Source of the DNA: Bacillota bacterium
GTDB lineage: Bacteria > Bacillota > Clostridia > Tissierellales > Sedimentibacteraceae
Length of the DNA: 24,320 nucleotides
Assembly (NCBI GenBank): GCA_023416855.1
Contig: JAEZGU010000258.1
Location: 1-24,320, forward strand
Direction of reading: 5' to 3'
Shown piece by piece: positions 15,275 to 24,138 of the stretch (within the stretch, counting starts at the first letter, position 1; every line of letters starts with the position of its first letter). The position numbers and the translations under genes are program-made. The notes below the pieces were generated by a model. The model made no database searches and had not been told where the DNA came from. It was given only the letters and a program-made list of their open reading frames with translations.

Positions 15275-17047
15275 ATGGGTTCTGTGATTATCAATTGGAT
15301 ACATATCAAAGGATTTAGAAATTTCGTTGATGAAACAATTCATTTTTCAGATAAGACACTAATCATTGGTGCAAATGATGTTGGAAAATCAAATCTTCTT
15401 TATGCCTTGCGGTTGTTATTTGATCGTTCAATTAGCGACAGAGATCTTGAACTAACTGATAGTGATTATAATGCGTATACTGAATGTTCTGAAATAGAAA
15501 TAATTGTTCATATATCTGATGTCACCGAAGATTGTTTAAAAAGTGTATTTGCAGAGGCACTTAAAGATGGAAAGACGTATATTCAATACAAAAATAGCAA
15601 AGACGGAACTTACTCTTTTGCAGTTGGATTTTCACTAGAGATGTTAGAGGAAAAAACATCACGTTTTTACACCAGACGGCTAAACATGGAATGCGTAGAC
15701 ACTAATAGAGACTTGTTTCAATTTTTAAAGCGTGAAAAATCTAAACTATTGGAAACAGCAAAGAGCCAACTTGACGATGCTAAGGTAACGCAGGATAAAA
15801 AAACAATTGAAAAAGTTCAAATTGGACTAGATAGAATAAATAATCGTATCAATTCACTAAATTATATAAAAACATCATTGGAATCAGTGAATAGTTCACT
15901 ATCGCAACTATCTGCTCATAACGAAGATCAAAACGTGCAATTTGTAGCTGGAAATAGTGATGCTCAGAAGTTATTGGAAAACCTAGAGTTGTCTTACTCC
16001 ACTGCAGATTCCCCACTTTGTGTGGGAGGTGATGGAAGGAATAACCAAATATTTCTAGCGACATGGATTGCAAAGCAAAATATTCAAAAATCGCTTGATC
16101 ACGTCACATTCTACGCTATAGAAGAGCCAGAAGCCCATTTACATCCTCATCAGCAAAGGAAATTATCACAGTATTTAATTGATAACTTTAATGAACAAGT
16201 ATTTCTTACAACACATTCGCCTCAAATAGCAGCTGATTTTACACCAGAACGTATTGTAAGAATTTATACTACAAATAAAATTAGTTGCGTTGCGCAAGGT
16301 GGCTGTAGCAATCTGGTAAAGTTATCATTTGACGATTTTAGTTATCGTCTAAACGCAATTTCTGCTGAAATATTCTTCTGTGATGGTGTTTTCTTAGTTG
16401 AGGGGCCTTCTGAGGTACTATTTTACACGGCTTTGGCTAAAGCCCTAAAAATTGATTTAGACCACCTAAATATAACAATACTGGCCGTAAATGGAGTTGG
16501 CTTCAAACCGTATATAAAAATCTGCAAAGCGTTAGGCATTCCTTATGTTGTTCGTACGGATAATGATATCTTTAGCCAAAAAATTAAGAGGGTAAAATTT
16601 AACTATTTTGCGGGAATAGCAAGAGTTATTGGAATTTATAGTGAAATTATCTCCTCGGATAAAGATGATGACATTAATACTTATTGGCTTGAAAATAAAG
16701 AGGCAAATAAGTGGAAGGTAAAATCAAGTATTCCGCAAGCCGCATTAACAATAAATAGTGAAATTCGTAGAAGACTTGATGCACATAACATTTTCCTCTC
16801 AGAAGACAATTTAGAGGAGGATTTGGCAAACAGTGAATTGTTTCCGAGTTTAAAGAGCTTTTATAAGTCTACGGACCGGGAAGCACTTGTAGAGAATATG
16901 CAAAGACGGAAAGCAGAAAATATGATGGCATATTTGCAAGCTAATTTCAATAAGCTAAAAGTACTTTCTGATAATGAAATTACTTCCCCTCTAAAAAGAA
17001 TAGAAGTGCTCGTTAAAAAGGTGGTGCACCCTTATGCCACAGATTAA
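15275..17047 (+). CDS. gajA: GajA, OLD-family ATPase-TOPRIM endonuclease (Gabija)
   Basis: This 590-residue protein has an ABC-type ATPase with Walker A GANDVGKS (32-39) and a signature region near 240-260. Walker B follows (YAIEEPEAHLHPHQQ, E283/E284), then a switch (FLTTHSPQIAADF). A TOPRIM domain comes next, with VEGPSEVLFY (E376) and a later RTDND. GajA forms the tetrameric core of Gabija and nicks DNA when nucleotide levels fall during infection. Length is normal for the family. The GGGGAG ribosome site touches the ATG at 15275, whereas the GTG at 15284 has a 9-nt spacing, so the true start may be 15284. The 3' end overlaps gajB by 14 nt. Confidence 0.93.
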   Translation: MGSVIINWIHIKGFRNFVDETIHFSDKTLIIGANDVGKSNLLYALRLLFDRSISDRDLELTDSDYNAYTECSEIEIIVHISDVTEDCLKSVFAEALKDGKTYIQYKNSKDGTYSFAVGFSLEMLEEKTSRFYTRRLNMECVDTNRDLFQFLKREKSKLLETAKSQLDDAKVTQDKKTIEKVQIGLDRINNRINSLNYIKTSLESVNSSLSQLSAHNEDQNVQFVAGNSDAQKLLENLELSYSTADSPLCVGGDGRNNQIFLATWIAKQNIQKSLDHVTFYAIEEPEAHLHPHQQRKLSQYLIDNFNEQVFLTTHSPQIAADFTPERIVRIYTTNKISCVAQGGCSNLVKLSFDDFSYRLNAISAEIFFCDGVFLVEGPSEVLFYTALAKALKIDLDHLNITILAVNGVGFKPYIKICKALGIPYVVRTDNDIFSQKIKRVKFNYFAGIARVIGIYSEIISSDKDDDINTYWLENKEANKWKVKSSIPQAALTINSEIRRRLDAHNIFLSEDNLEEDLANSELFPSLKSFYKSTDREALVENMQRRKAENMMAYLQANFNKLKVLSDNEITSPLKRIEVLVKKVVHPYATD

Positions 17048-18632
17048 AGAACCAACAGATGAGCAGAGTAAGATAATAAATGACAATGGGAATCTTGTTG
17101 TAATAGCAAAACCAGGAAGTGGAAAAACTTTTACAATAGTTGAAAAAATAAATCTTATTTCTCAGACTTTATATGACTATCAAGGTGTGATTGCTATTTC
17201 CTTTACGAAAAAAGCAAGTGATGAATTAGAGATGAGATGTAAGAATCGCGGAGCACCGCGTAAGCAATCATTTTATGGAACCATTGATAGCTTTTATATC
17301 AACCAAATTATTATTCCATTTTCACGCCACTTAACAGGATGCTTAACACAATTTGATATTAAGACTTCTGTCAATGATATTGTAGAGTATAAGGTACTAT
17401 CTAAAATAAAAGATGGCTATAAGCCAGAACTGATAGAAATGCTACTATCGGCACTTTCAAAAGGTTATATCTTCTTGGATATTTCTGGTGAAACTGCTCT
17501 TTATATCTTAGAAAATGTAAGAGAGGCGAAAGAATATCTCCTGGCTAAATATACTCACATTTTTATTGACGAATATCAAGACTGTGGTGATATCCAACAT
17601 AGAATTTTTATGTTCTTAGTAAATGGCGGTATGACGGGTGTTGCCGTTGGTGACATAAATCAGGCAATTTATGCATTTAGTAACCGCTATCCCAAATACT
17701 TAACTTCTTTGCTTTTAGTTCCTAAATTTTCACCTTATGAGATAACCAGAAACCACCGCTGCCATAAATCTATATCAGATTACTCTCTTAAATTGCTTGG
17801 AATTAATACTGCAGTAACCGAAGAAAACAAGAGAGTATATAAAGTGAACCTCATTGGTGATGAAGATTCTATTGCTAAATCAATTGGTGCTTACTTACCC
17901 GCAATAAAAGAAAGATATGAGGTTTGTAATAATAATAGGGTAGCAATTCTTTGCCGTAATAATTCAACTGTGCAGCGAGTGTTTAATAACATTGGATTAC
18001 CCTGTAAGTTATTTCAAGACACTGAACTTAATCATATAAACTCTTATTGGGCGAGGTTTTTTAATGATTTTCTTCAGTGCTATTATGATCCATCAGTATA
18101 TAATGTGGATTTTGTTGATAGGTATTTTAACGAAGAAGCTAATTATTTGAGTTATCAAAAAGCATTGAAGATCATCAAAGAGTTATTTGACCTTAAAGAG
18201 CATCAATTGGTTGATGAAATGCCTAACTTCATAAAACTTGTTAAAATGGTATATCCAAAATATGAAAGCACAGATGTTATTGATGTTTTTAGAGAAATAT
18301 TGGCTACAGATGAGAAATTAAAAAGCTATACTCCTGCGAAGGATGAAGAAATAAACATTTTGAGTCTACATAAATCAAAGGGATTAGAGTTTGATATTGT
18401 ATTCCACTTGGATTTATATCAGTGGGTTATGCCTCCTTACCAAGCAAGTAAAGAAGATTATGAACAGTCTCTCAATTTGCATTATGTAGGGCTAACACGA
18501 GCAAGAAAAGTATGTTATATAATGCAAGGTACAAAGAGGCACAATTCAGCTGGTGAATTGAAGCAAGCAAATGAATCAGAGTTTCTCAGTAAAAACAATC
18601 TTCAGGACTTTCGTAAAGATGTAAGCTGGTAA
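17034..18632 (+). CDS. gajB: GajB, UvrD/Rep-type helicase (Gabija)
   Basis: This 532-residue superfamily 1 helicase has an intact motif set: Q motif region (PTDEQSKII), Walker A KPGSGKT (26-32), motif Ia (ISFTKKASDELE), motif II DEYQD (179-183), motif III GDINQAIYAFSN, motif IV TRNHRCHKSI, motif V LSLHKSKGLEFDIV and motif VI HYVGLTRARKV. GajB joins GajA in a large complex and is thought to sense DNA ends produced by phage or by GajA. It overlaps gajA by 14 nt, with ribosome site AAGGTGGTG inside gajA, the usual Gabija arrangement. It is slightly longer than the prototype. No sign of damage. Confidence 0.93.
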   Translation: MPQIKEPTDEQSKIINDNGNLVVIAKPGSGKTFTIVEKINLISQTLYDYQGVIAISFTKKASDELEMRCKNRGAPRKQSFYGTIDSFYINQIIIPFSRHLTGCLTQFDIKTSVNDIVEYKVLSKIKDGYKPELIEMLLSALSKGYIFLDISGETALYILENVREAKEYLLAKYTHIFIDEYQDCGDIQHRIFMFLVNGGMTGVAVGDINQAIYAFSNRYPKYLTSLLLVPKFSPYEITRNHRCHKSISDYSLKLLGINTAVTEENKRVYKVNLIGDEDSIAKSIGAYLPAIKERYEVCNNNRVAILCRNNSTVQRVFNNIGLPCKLFQDTELNHINSYWARFFNDFLQCYYDPSVYNVDFVDRYFNEEANYLSYQKALKIIKELFDLKEHQLVDEMPNFIKLVKMVYPKYESTDVIDVFREILATDEKLKSYTPAKDEEINILSLHKSKGLEFDIVFHLDLYQWVMPPYQASKEDYEQSLNLHYVGLTRARKVCYIMQGTKRHNSAGELKQANESEFLSKNNLQDFRKDVSW

Positions 18633-18784
18633 GGGGGCTCTCCTTGACCAGACGGTTACATGTGATGTCATACTACGTTACTATAGCTGAATACATATTA
18701 TGCTTATATCAAGGTACCCATATAACTTGAACTGTAATACTGAAAAAGCAAAATTTATGTACAAATAAGAAAGGAATAACATCA

Positions 18785-21529
18785 ATGAATGATAGCACTA
18801 TTGAACGTAAACTTACAATTTTTATAAGTTCAAAAATTAATGAACGATATAATATAGTGCGCAAAGCTTTAAAATCTCTTCTACTTGAAACCGGTATGGT
18901 TGCCTATGTTTATGCTTTTGAAACAGAAGGAGCAAGTAGCCAAGATGTCAGAAGTGCTTATCTGAAGGAAGTATCTTTGTCTAATTTATGTATATTTCTT
19001 ATAGATAATGCAGATGGAATATCTGACGCAGTACTGGCCGAACATGAAAGAGCTGCAAAAGCAGGTATTCACCGCCTTTATTTCTTTTGCGATGAAAAGG
19101 ACAAAAATCCAACACCCTTGCAGAATGAACTAATGATTTCTAGTTCAGTAAAGTACTGCGACAAAATACATGAGTTTTCCGATTTTTCAACTATTGCATA
19201 TAAAAGTGTATTACAAGATATCATTGATTTATATAGAGGTACTAATGTCGAAAGTATAGATACAAAAAAAACAACACAACATATTATGATCTCTTCGGCA
19301 TCAACAAGTAAGTTTATATTAAGAAGGGAAGTCTTTAAAAACTATACTTCTGAGAGTGAACTAGTAAGAGTTCTAAATCCCTATGGTGAATATATGCCCA
19401 ATGGGGTAAAAGATAATTCATTAACTTATGATTGCTTATGTGCTAATTTTTTGTCATCTGTAATTGGACAACGAGTATTCAATGAAGAGAATTTTACTCA
19501 GCTGAAATATAGTATTTTATCAGATCATGAGGAAGATATTAAAAATATAGTTGAATTACGACTCGATGCAATTTCAAGTTATTTCAACAATAATTTAGAA
19601 GAGTGTTACAGTAATATAAACCAAGCATATGAAAAAGCAAAGAATAATTCAAATATACCACAATGGTGTTTGAATGATATCGCTATTGATATGCGTAATG
19701 TAAAAAATATTATTAACGAAATTAATAATATAATTTCATATGAAACTGATGCCCAAAAAATGTTAGATAATAGCCCTGAAACTGTTTATTACCCATTACT
19801 TGATAGGTTTAATGGTAATAGCAGATCTAAACTTCTTAAGGAGTATTTTGAAAAGCACACGGAATCTCCGTACTCATGGAGAGGCGGGACAATATATCGC
19901 TTTTTTGATGACATTGCATCATCGTTTAATATTTCTGTTAGACTAGGTTCACTTACGCATATTCTAGCTATGAGAGAAAACTATGCTGATATTCTTTTTA
20001 CGTTATATATTGACTCATACGATATTAGATTATTTGTTGAACTTATAAAAATTCATATTTTATTACAAAATGATAAAAAGATTGAAAATATTGTTGATAA
20101 GTATAATCAGAGTGTAAGCGCTATAACTCCAATAGACATAGATAATTTAATAATAAGTATTAATACTTTACCGTTTAATTATAAACGCCTGACCTCTTTA
20201 TGCCTTATGCTTGAGTATTTCGGTTACTATTTTAATGATGAACAATATGCTATACAAATGGCATTTTTTATACAAAATTCTTTTGAATGGTGTGTAGATA
20301 ATAGAAAAATTGTTAAAATGGGATACTATATATTGAAAACTATAAAATCTAATATATATCGTATTGATAATCAAAAAGTATCTGAGTTAGTTATCAGATT
20401 TTTCAAAAATAACATCCGCAGATATTACCGAGAAGTACTCGAAATAACAAGTTATTTGGATTTTACGAAGGTTAGCGAGTATTGTCAAATAGAATTACAA
20501 AATCAGTATATTTCTTTAATGAAAGAGAAAGGATTTCCAGATAAAGACGTGCTACAAGACGCGATTATTGCATTGAGAATGAATTCATATTTAAATTTTA
20601 ATGAAATTGATAATGCAGTTAAGTCATTTATGCCTGAATTTTATAATAATGAGTATGATCTCGAATTTAATAAAGATAATTTAAAACAACATATTGATAA
20701 TTACATAAAAATTGCTATGAAGAGAAATCAAAAAACAAGTGCTTCTGAGTATTCTGCGTTTGCATGGAATCCATTTGATATAGTGAGAAATATTATAAAA
20801 AGAAACAATGTTCAATTAAGTCATGATGAAATATCTAATATACTGATAGCAATTGAGAAGACGCTTGTTAATAAAGTGCAACAAGCAGACCAAAAGAATT
20901 CGGCCATAATTTTATTATTATATTTGAAAAGTGTATTTACTCAATATCCTTCATGGGCTGACTTTTTAAAAAGATTAGATGGAAATAGTCTAATCAGTGC
21001 AATAACAGACCCTATGTTTGAAATAGCAACTCGAAATTCACTAGAATTTAATATTTTATTAATGAAAATAGGCTTTAGTAGCTGTACATTTGAAGAAGCA
21101 GCGATCGGCTTTGCTAAAGCAATGGGTTATGGGGAGTCGGATTTCATTTCAATAGTAAAGAATATCAACCTCTTTTTATCAATGGAAGGCTTTACAAGTA
21201 TTGATAGTAATATACTAGGTATTATTATAAATTTTATATTATCAGTAGATACTGCCAAACATAAAGACGCTCAGTATTATGCTACTAAAAGCTTAATCAT
21301 ATTATCTAAAGTAGGTCTATATGAAACTGTTGTGTTAGAACGATTAGCATATGTTATGAGCGAATCTATAAGCAATATAAGAATATCAATTTTAAGTAAC
21401 ATAAAGGATTCAAATCTAAAAAATAAGAATATTGAGGATTACATTTTACAAAAAGGACGAACAGATAATCATTATTTAGTAAAAAAGTTGGCTGAGGAAA
21501 TTACAGAATCTTTAAGAACGAGTCCATAA
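18785..21529 (+). CDS. DUF4062-domain protein with long helical C-terminal region
   Basis: This 914-residue protein opens with a DUF4062-like domain: LTIFISSKINERYNIVRKAL (residues 9-28), GMVAYVYAFE (37-46), NLCIFLIDN (67-75) and AGIHRLYFFCDE (92-103). This Rossmann-like fold, distantly TIR-like, is often N-terminal in large bacterial signalling or immune proteins. From about residue 180 the protein is almost wholly helical, rich in Asn, Ile and Tyr, with no P-loop that I can see, so it is not a standard STAND ATPase. The helical part may be a repeat scaffold that senses a trigger. It stands alone, 152 nt after gajB, with ribosome site AAAGGA. Defence function is inferred from location. Confidence 0.6.
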   Translation: MNDSTIERKLTIFISSKINERYNIVRKALKSLLLETGMVAYVYAFETEGASSQDVRSAYLKEVSLSNLCIFLIDNADGISDAVLAEHERAAKAGIHRLYFFCDEKDKNPTPLQNELMISSSVKYCDKIHEFSDFSTIAYKSVLQDIIDLYRGTNVESIDTKKTTQHIMISSASTSKFILRREVFKNYTSESELVRVLNPYGEYMPNGVKDNSLTYDCLCANFLSSVIGQRVFNEENFTQLKYSILSDHEEDIKNIVELRLDAISSYFNNNLEECYSNINQAYEKAKNNSNIPQWCLNDIAIDMRNVKNIINEINNIISYETDAQKMLDNSPETVYYPLLDRFNGNSRSKLLKEYFEKHTESPYSWRGGTIYRFFDDIASSFNISVRLGSLTHILAMRENYADILFTLYIDSYDIRLFVELIKIHILLQNDKKIENIVDKYNQSVSAITPIDIDNLIISINTLPFNYKRLTSLCLMLEYFGYYFNDEQYAIQMAFFIQNSFEWCVDNRKIVKMGYYILKTIKSNIYRIDNQKVSELVIRFFKNNIRRYYREVLEITSYLDFTKVSEYCQIELQNQYISLMKEKGFPDKDVLQDAIIALRMNSYLNFNEIDNAVKSFMPEFYNNEYDLEFNKDNLKQHIDNYIKIAMKRNQKTSASEYSAFAWNPFDIVRNIIKRNNVQLSHDEISNILIAIEKTLVNKVQQADQKNSAIILLLYLKSVFTQYPSWADFLKRLDGNSLISAITDPMFEIATRNSLEFNILLMKIGFSSCTFEEAAIGFAKAMGYGESDFISIVKNINLFLSMEGFTSIDSNILGIIINFILSVDTAKHKDAQYYATKSLIILSKVGLYETVVLERLAYVMSESISNIRISILSNIKDSNLKNKNIEDYILQKGRTDNHYLVKKLAEEITESLRTSP

Positions 21530-21638
21530 TGGATTCAATAAATAGGGGATTATGCGGATAGTACTTAGAACAAATTTCACACTATATTTATAAATTTCTA
21601 ATTTCTACGCTTATAATTTTAATTGGGGTGATTTCTTA

Positions 21639-22232
21639 TTGATAAATAAAAAAGCATATAAAGAATTCTATACTTCACAAGAAGCAGATAATTGGGGTTT
21701 AGAACATTTTGGCTCATGGAACAGGGATATGAGGTTAAATAAAAACGATGTGTCTCAATTGTTATTCAATTACGCAGGTAACATGAGTATAATATATAAT
21801 CTGTTTCTTAGGGGATATAAAGATTTAACTGAAGAAGAGGTAAAAGAATATTCAAGGGATACTTATATCATAGCAAATGAGATTCGTAAATTTGAATTAA
21901 AAGAAAATATTATCGTATATAGATATACTAGTAATGCTCTTTTTAAACTTTTGTTTGATACAAAGAAACCTAACGTTGGACAAGTATTTGAGGATAAGGG
22001 TTTTATGAGTACTACTCTGGTACAAAATCAACTCAAAGATTTTGCAAAAACTCATAATTATAATTGTTTGCTGAAGTTATACCTACCGGTAGGTACTAAA
22101 GGCGTATATATAAAATTTAGTTTACTAAATGAGTGCGAATTCTTATTGCCTCCAAATTCTAAATTTAGATTGATAAGAAAGTACTGGAATCTTAGTTTTC
22201 AAAGAGTGTATGAGTGCGAATTAGTAAACTAA
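21639..22232 (+). CDS. ADP-ribosyltransferase (R-S-E class)
   Basis: This 197-residue protein is a single ART domain. The arginine is in VYRYTS (R95), the STS-type strand is GFMSTTL (S124-T126), and the E-x-E motif is E165-C166-E167, followed by LLPPNSKFRL. This set is typical of VIP2/C3-like toxins and effectors that transfer ADP-ribose from NAD+ to arginine or another acceptor. All key residues are present and there is no signal peptide or secretion domain, so it should act inside the cell that makes it or be a detached toxin domain. The start is TTG with GGGGTG ten bases upstream. It follows the DUF4062 gene by 109 nt. The target is unknown. Confidence 0.8.
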   Translation: MINKKAYKEFYTSQEADNWGLEHFGSWNRDMRLNKNDVSQLLFNYAGNMSIIYNLFLRGYKDLTEEEVKEYSRDTYIIANEIRKFELKENIIVYRYTSNALFKLLFDTKKPNVGQVFEDKGFMSTTLVQNQLKDFAKTHNYNCLLKLYLPVGTKGVYIKFSLLNECEFLLPPNSKFRLIRKYWNLSFQRVYECELVN

Positions 22233-22335
22233 TAAGAAATTTGAGGATCATTAAAATGGAGTTGTTTAACAAAACCATTAATTCACAGGACCGATAATTG
22301 TTTTAAAGATCCGCATTTACAGGAGGAAATAAATT

Positions 22336-22719
22336 ATGGAAAAACATCTTTACTCATTACTTGCAGTATTTCCTACGCCGAATATCGAAGAAACCGCCAA
22401 GTATTATAACGAAATTATGGGGTTTAGAATTGTTAAGTATTTGGACGTAAAAGAACCCCATATATGCCTTTACCGTGACAGTACAGAAATAGTATTAACT
22501 CAGGCAAATACTAAAAAAGTCTTCCCGAATAGAGAACTTTATGGTTATGGGGAAGATGCTTATTTTATCACAGATAATCAAGAAGATTTGCAAAATGAAT
22601 TTATAGGTAAAGGTGCTAAAATTGTTCGCCCACTCCATAAAACAGATTATAATAATTTGGAATTTGTGTTAGAAGATATAGACAGACGATGGATTGCGTT
22701 TGGAATGAAGCAAAAATAA
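22336..22719 (+). CDS. VOC-superfamily (glyoxalase/bleomycin-resistance-like) protein
   Basis: This 127-residue protein has the vicinal-oxygen-chelate pattern of two beta-alpha-beta-beta-beta repeats: an early helix IEETAKYYNEIMGFRIV (residues 13-29), strand HICLYRDSTEIVLTQ (about 41-55), then YFITDNQEDLQNEF and NNLEFVLEDIDRRWIAFG. Members are metal-dependent lyases, dioxygenases or drug-binding proteins; this size fits the small binding or resistance type. Substrate cannot be told. AGGAGG lies before the ATG. No obvious link to defence; it may be a passenger or protect against a small molecule. The 22-bp repeat starts 56 nt after it. Confidence 0.75.
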   Translation: MEKHLYSLLAVFPTPNIEETAKYYNEIMGFRIVKYLDVKEPHICLYRDSTEIVLTQANTKKVFPNRELYGYGEDAYFITDNQEDLQNEFIGKGAKIVRPLHKTDYNNLEFVLEDIDRRWIAFGMKQK

Positions 22720-22775
22720 CAATTCCACTATTTAGAATAATCAGATGTTGTTTTACTTCACATTGTTTATAAAAT

Positions 22776-22797
22776 ATGCAACTGTAACAAATCCATA
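22776..22797 (+). repeat. 22-bp intergenic repeat, copy 1
   Basis: ATGCAACTGTAACAAATCCA plus TA. Copies 2 (23124) and 3 (23907) differ at 2-4 positions (consensus AYGCARCTGYRACAAATCCA). It lies 35 nt before the GTG at 22833. Confidence 0.75.
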
Positions 22798-22832
22798 ATA
22801 CATACATAATCAATTTTTCAGGAGGTATTAAT

Positions 22833-23105
22833 GTGGAATGGAAGTTTGAAAACCCACAAGATATAAAAAAATTTGCTGACCATATGTCTTCTGAGCTTAT
22901 GAAACGAAATAAACATGAATTAGCATCAGAAATTAACCAGTTCTGTAGTACTCCATTTACAACTTCATCTGAGTTCTTGGGAGAATTCAGGATAATAATG
23001 AAAAAAGTACTTTCACAAAAAGAGATAATATTTGATAAAGGCACAAAGAATGGCATATTAAAATCAATAGAGACAATTAACAAAGCATTTGGAAATAGAG
23101 TATAA
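22833..23105 (+). CDS. Small hypothetical protein (90 residues)
   Basis: Not recognised. It is a helical, lysine-rich cytosolic protein starting (V)EWKFENPQDIKKFADHMSSE, with no signal peptide, membrane segment or cysteine motif. The start is GTG, six bases after GGAGGT; an overlapping ATG two bases earlier opens a frame of only 11 codons. It lies between two copies of the 22-bp repeat, as the next genes also do. Small proteins in such repeat-bounded rows are often orphan immunity proteins to contact-dependent toxins, but nothing in this sequence proves that. Confidence 0.6.
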   Translation: MEWKFENPQDIKKFADHMSSELMKRNKHELASEINQFCSTPFTTSSEFLGEFRIIMKKVLSQKEIIFDKGTKNGILKSIETINKAFGNRV

Positions 23106-23123
23106 ATTTTTAGACAACTGAAA

Positions 23124-23145
23124 ACGCAGCTGCAACAAATCCATA
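23124..23145 (+). repeat. 22-bp intergenic repeat, copy 2
   Basis: ACGCAGCTGCAACAAATCCA plus TA. It lies 18 nt after the previous stop and 26 nt before the GTG at 23172, in the same orientation as copies 1 and 3. Confidence 0.75.
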
Positions 23146-23171
23146 TTATATGGCACTTATAGGGGGTAATC

Positions 23172-23612
23172 GTGAGTGATTTTCTAAGAAAGTTGTTTGG
23201 CAAGCAAAATCAGAATAGTACAAAACAAAAACAAAATGCTACTATGCCTAAAACAAAGGTGCTTTGTAATGATACTGGGTTAGAAGTCATTCATCCAAAT
23301 GGGGATATTGAATCTGCTAAATGGGACGAAATTATAAAAGTATCAGTTATTACAACTAGCCAGGGTCCCATTATGGATGATGTTTTTTTAGTCATATTTA
23401 AGAGGGAAAAAGGATGTTTAGTTCCCTCTGAGGCTATTGGGTATAATGATGTATTCGAGAAGGTCTCAAAATTTGATGGGTTCAATTTTACTAAATATAT
23501 TGAAGCAATGTCTTCAAGTTCAGATAATGAATTTGTTTGTTGGCAAAAAACTATCAGGGACAAGGGTACAGGGGACACAATATTAACTGGTCCGAGCCTT
23601 GGAATAAAATAA
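23172..23612 (+). CDS. Immunity-like hypothetical protein (146 residues)
   Basis: After a basic, glutamine-rich N-terminus, residues about 36-125 form a compact beta-rich domain: VLCNDTGLEVIHPNG, WDEIIKVSVITTSQGP, DDVFLVIF and a PSEAIGYNDVFEKVSKFDGF block ending EFVCWQK. The pattern resembles a family often seen among small immunity-type proteins of Gram-positive and enteric bacteria, but I cannot name it. The start is GTG with GGGGG six bases upstream. The tail after WQK (TIRDKGTGDTILTGPSLGIK) looks unlike the rest and overlaps the next frame, so the 3' end may be a recombination joint. Confidence 0.6.
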   Translation: MSDFLRKLFGKQNQNSTKQKQNATMPKTKVLCNDTGLEVIHPNGDIESAKWDEIIKVSVITTSQGPIMDDVFLVIFKREKGCLVPSEAIGYNDVFEKVSKFDGFNFTKYIEAMSSSSDNEFVCWQKTIRDKGTGDTILTGPSLGIK

Positions 23613-23896
23613 TTACTAATCAGCATCTTTTTAAAAATGAGTTAAAGAAGGAAGCAGGAAAGAATCATGTTTTATTCGGTAAGAAGGTTAACGTAATTGG
23701 AAGACGAAGTGATTGTGATTATGTATTGTTTCATTTTCGAGATTCTGAATTTGCATATGCAGTGGTGCATCTTACATATTCAATGAAACATGAGAATAAT
23801 TCCGATTATCCAAGTACAAAAGTCTATAAAGATATAAACAATTGCATTAACGGATATATGATTACAGACCATTATCAATTTACAATTGGAGAGTAA
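23582..23896 (+). CDS. Hypothetical protein (about 104 residues) with uncertain start
   Basis: The protein-like part begins NWSEPWNKIITNQHLFKNEL and continues through KVNVIGRRSDCDYVLF and AVVHLTYSMKHENN to the end. It resembles small hypothetical proteins common in Bacillales, with the aromatic VVHLT motif, though I cannot name the family. No ATG or GTG lies in front. Candidates are ATT at 23582, seven bases after AGGGG, or TTG at 23537 without a ribosome site. I chose 23582 because of the ribosome site and because the sequence upstream looks unlike the family. It overlaps the preceding gene by 31 nt. It may also be a gene that lost its true start by deletion. Confidence 0.5.
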   Translation: MNWSEPWNKIITNQHLFKNELKKEAGKNHVLFGKKVNVIGRRSDCDYVLFHFRDSEFAYAVVHLTYSMKHENNSDYPSTKVYKDINNCINGYMITDHYQFTIGE

Positions 23897-23906
23897 GAGT
23901 GAAAAC

Positions 23907-23928
23907 ATGCAACTGCGACAAATCCATA
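23907..23928 (+). repeat. 22-bp intergenic repeat, copy 3
   Basis: ATGCAACTGCGACAAATCCA plus TA. It starts 11 nt after the stop at 23896 and lies 66 nt before the truncated frame at 23995. Confidence 0.75.
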
Positions 23929-23994
23929 AGACTTACGATAAAAGTAAATAGACCGTAGTACTAATTTATAGCTTTATTATTTTGAGGAGTAAAA

Positions 23995-24138
23995 ATGCGT
24001 TCCGACCGAAGTGAATTAATATTTCTTTACATGACAACACAAAATTCTGGATACTCCCATTTTTTTTCAAACTATTTGAGATTTAGGACCTTTCTTTCAA
24101 ACTATTTGAGAATTCTCTTCAAACTTTTTGAGAATTAG
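23995..24138 (+). pseudogene. Gene remnant cut off by the right transposon end
   Basis: An ATG with GAGGAG five bases upstream starts a frame reading MRSDRSELIFLYMTTQNSGY and then runs into the right-end binding sites (from 24066), ending after 47 codons. The good ribosome site and the preceding 22-bp repeat suggest the beginning of another small cassette gene whose body was lost when it was joined to the transposon end. A made protein of 47 residues is possible but would be meaningless after residue 22. Confidence 0.45.

Noticed and set aside
22336..22719. Antibiotic resistance gene (bleomycin or fosfomycin type)
   Set aside because: The VOC fold is clear but the residues that define a particular drug class cannot be assigned; called only at superfamily level.
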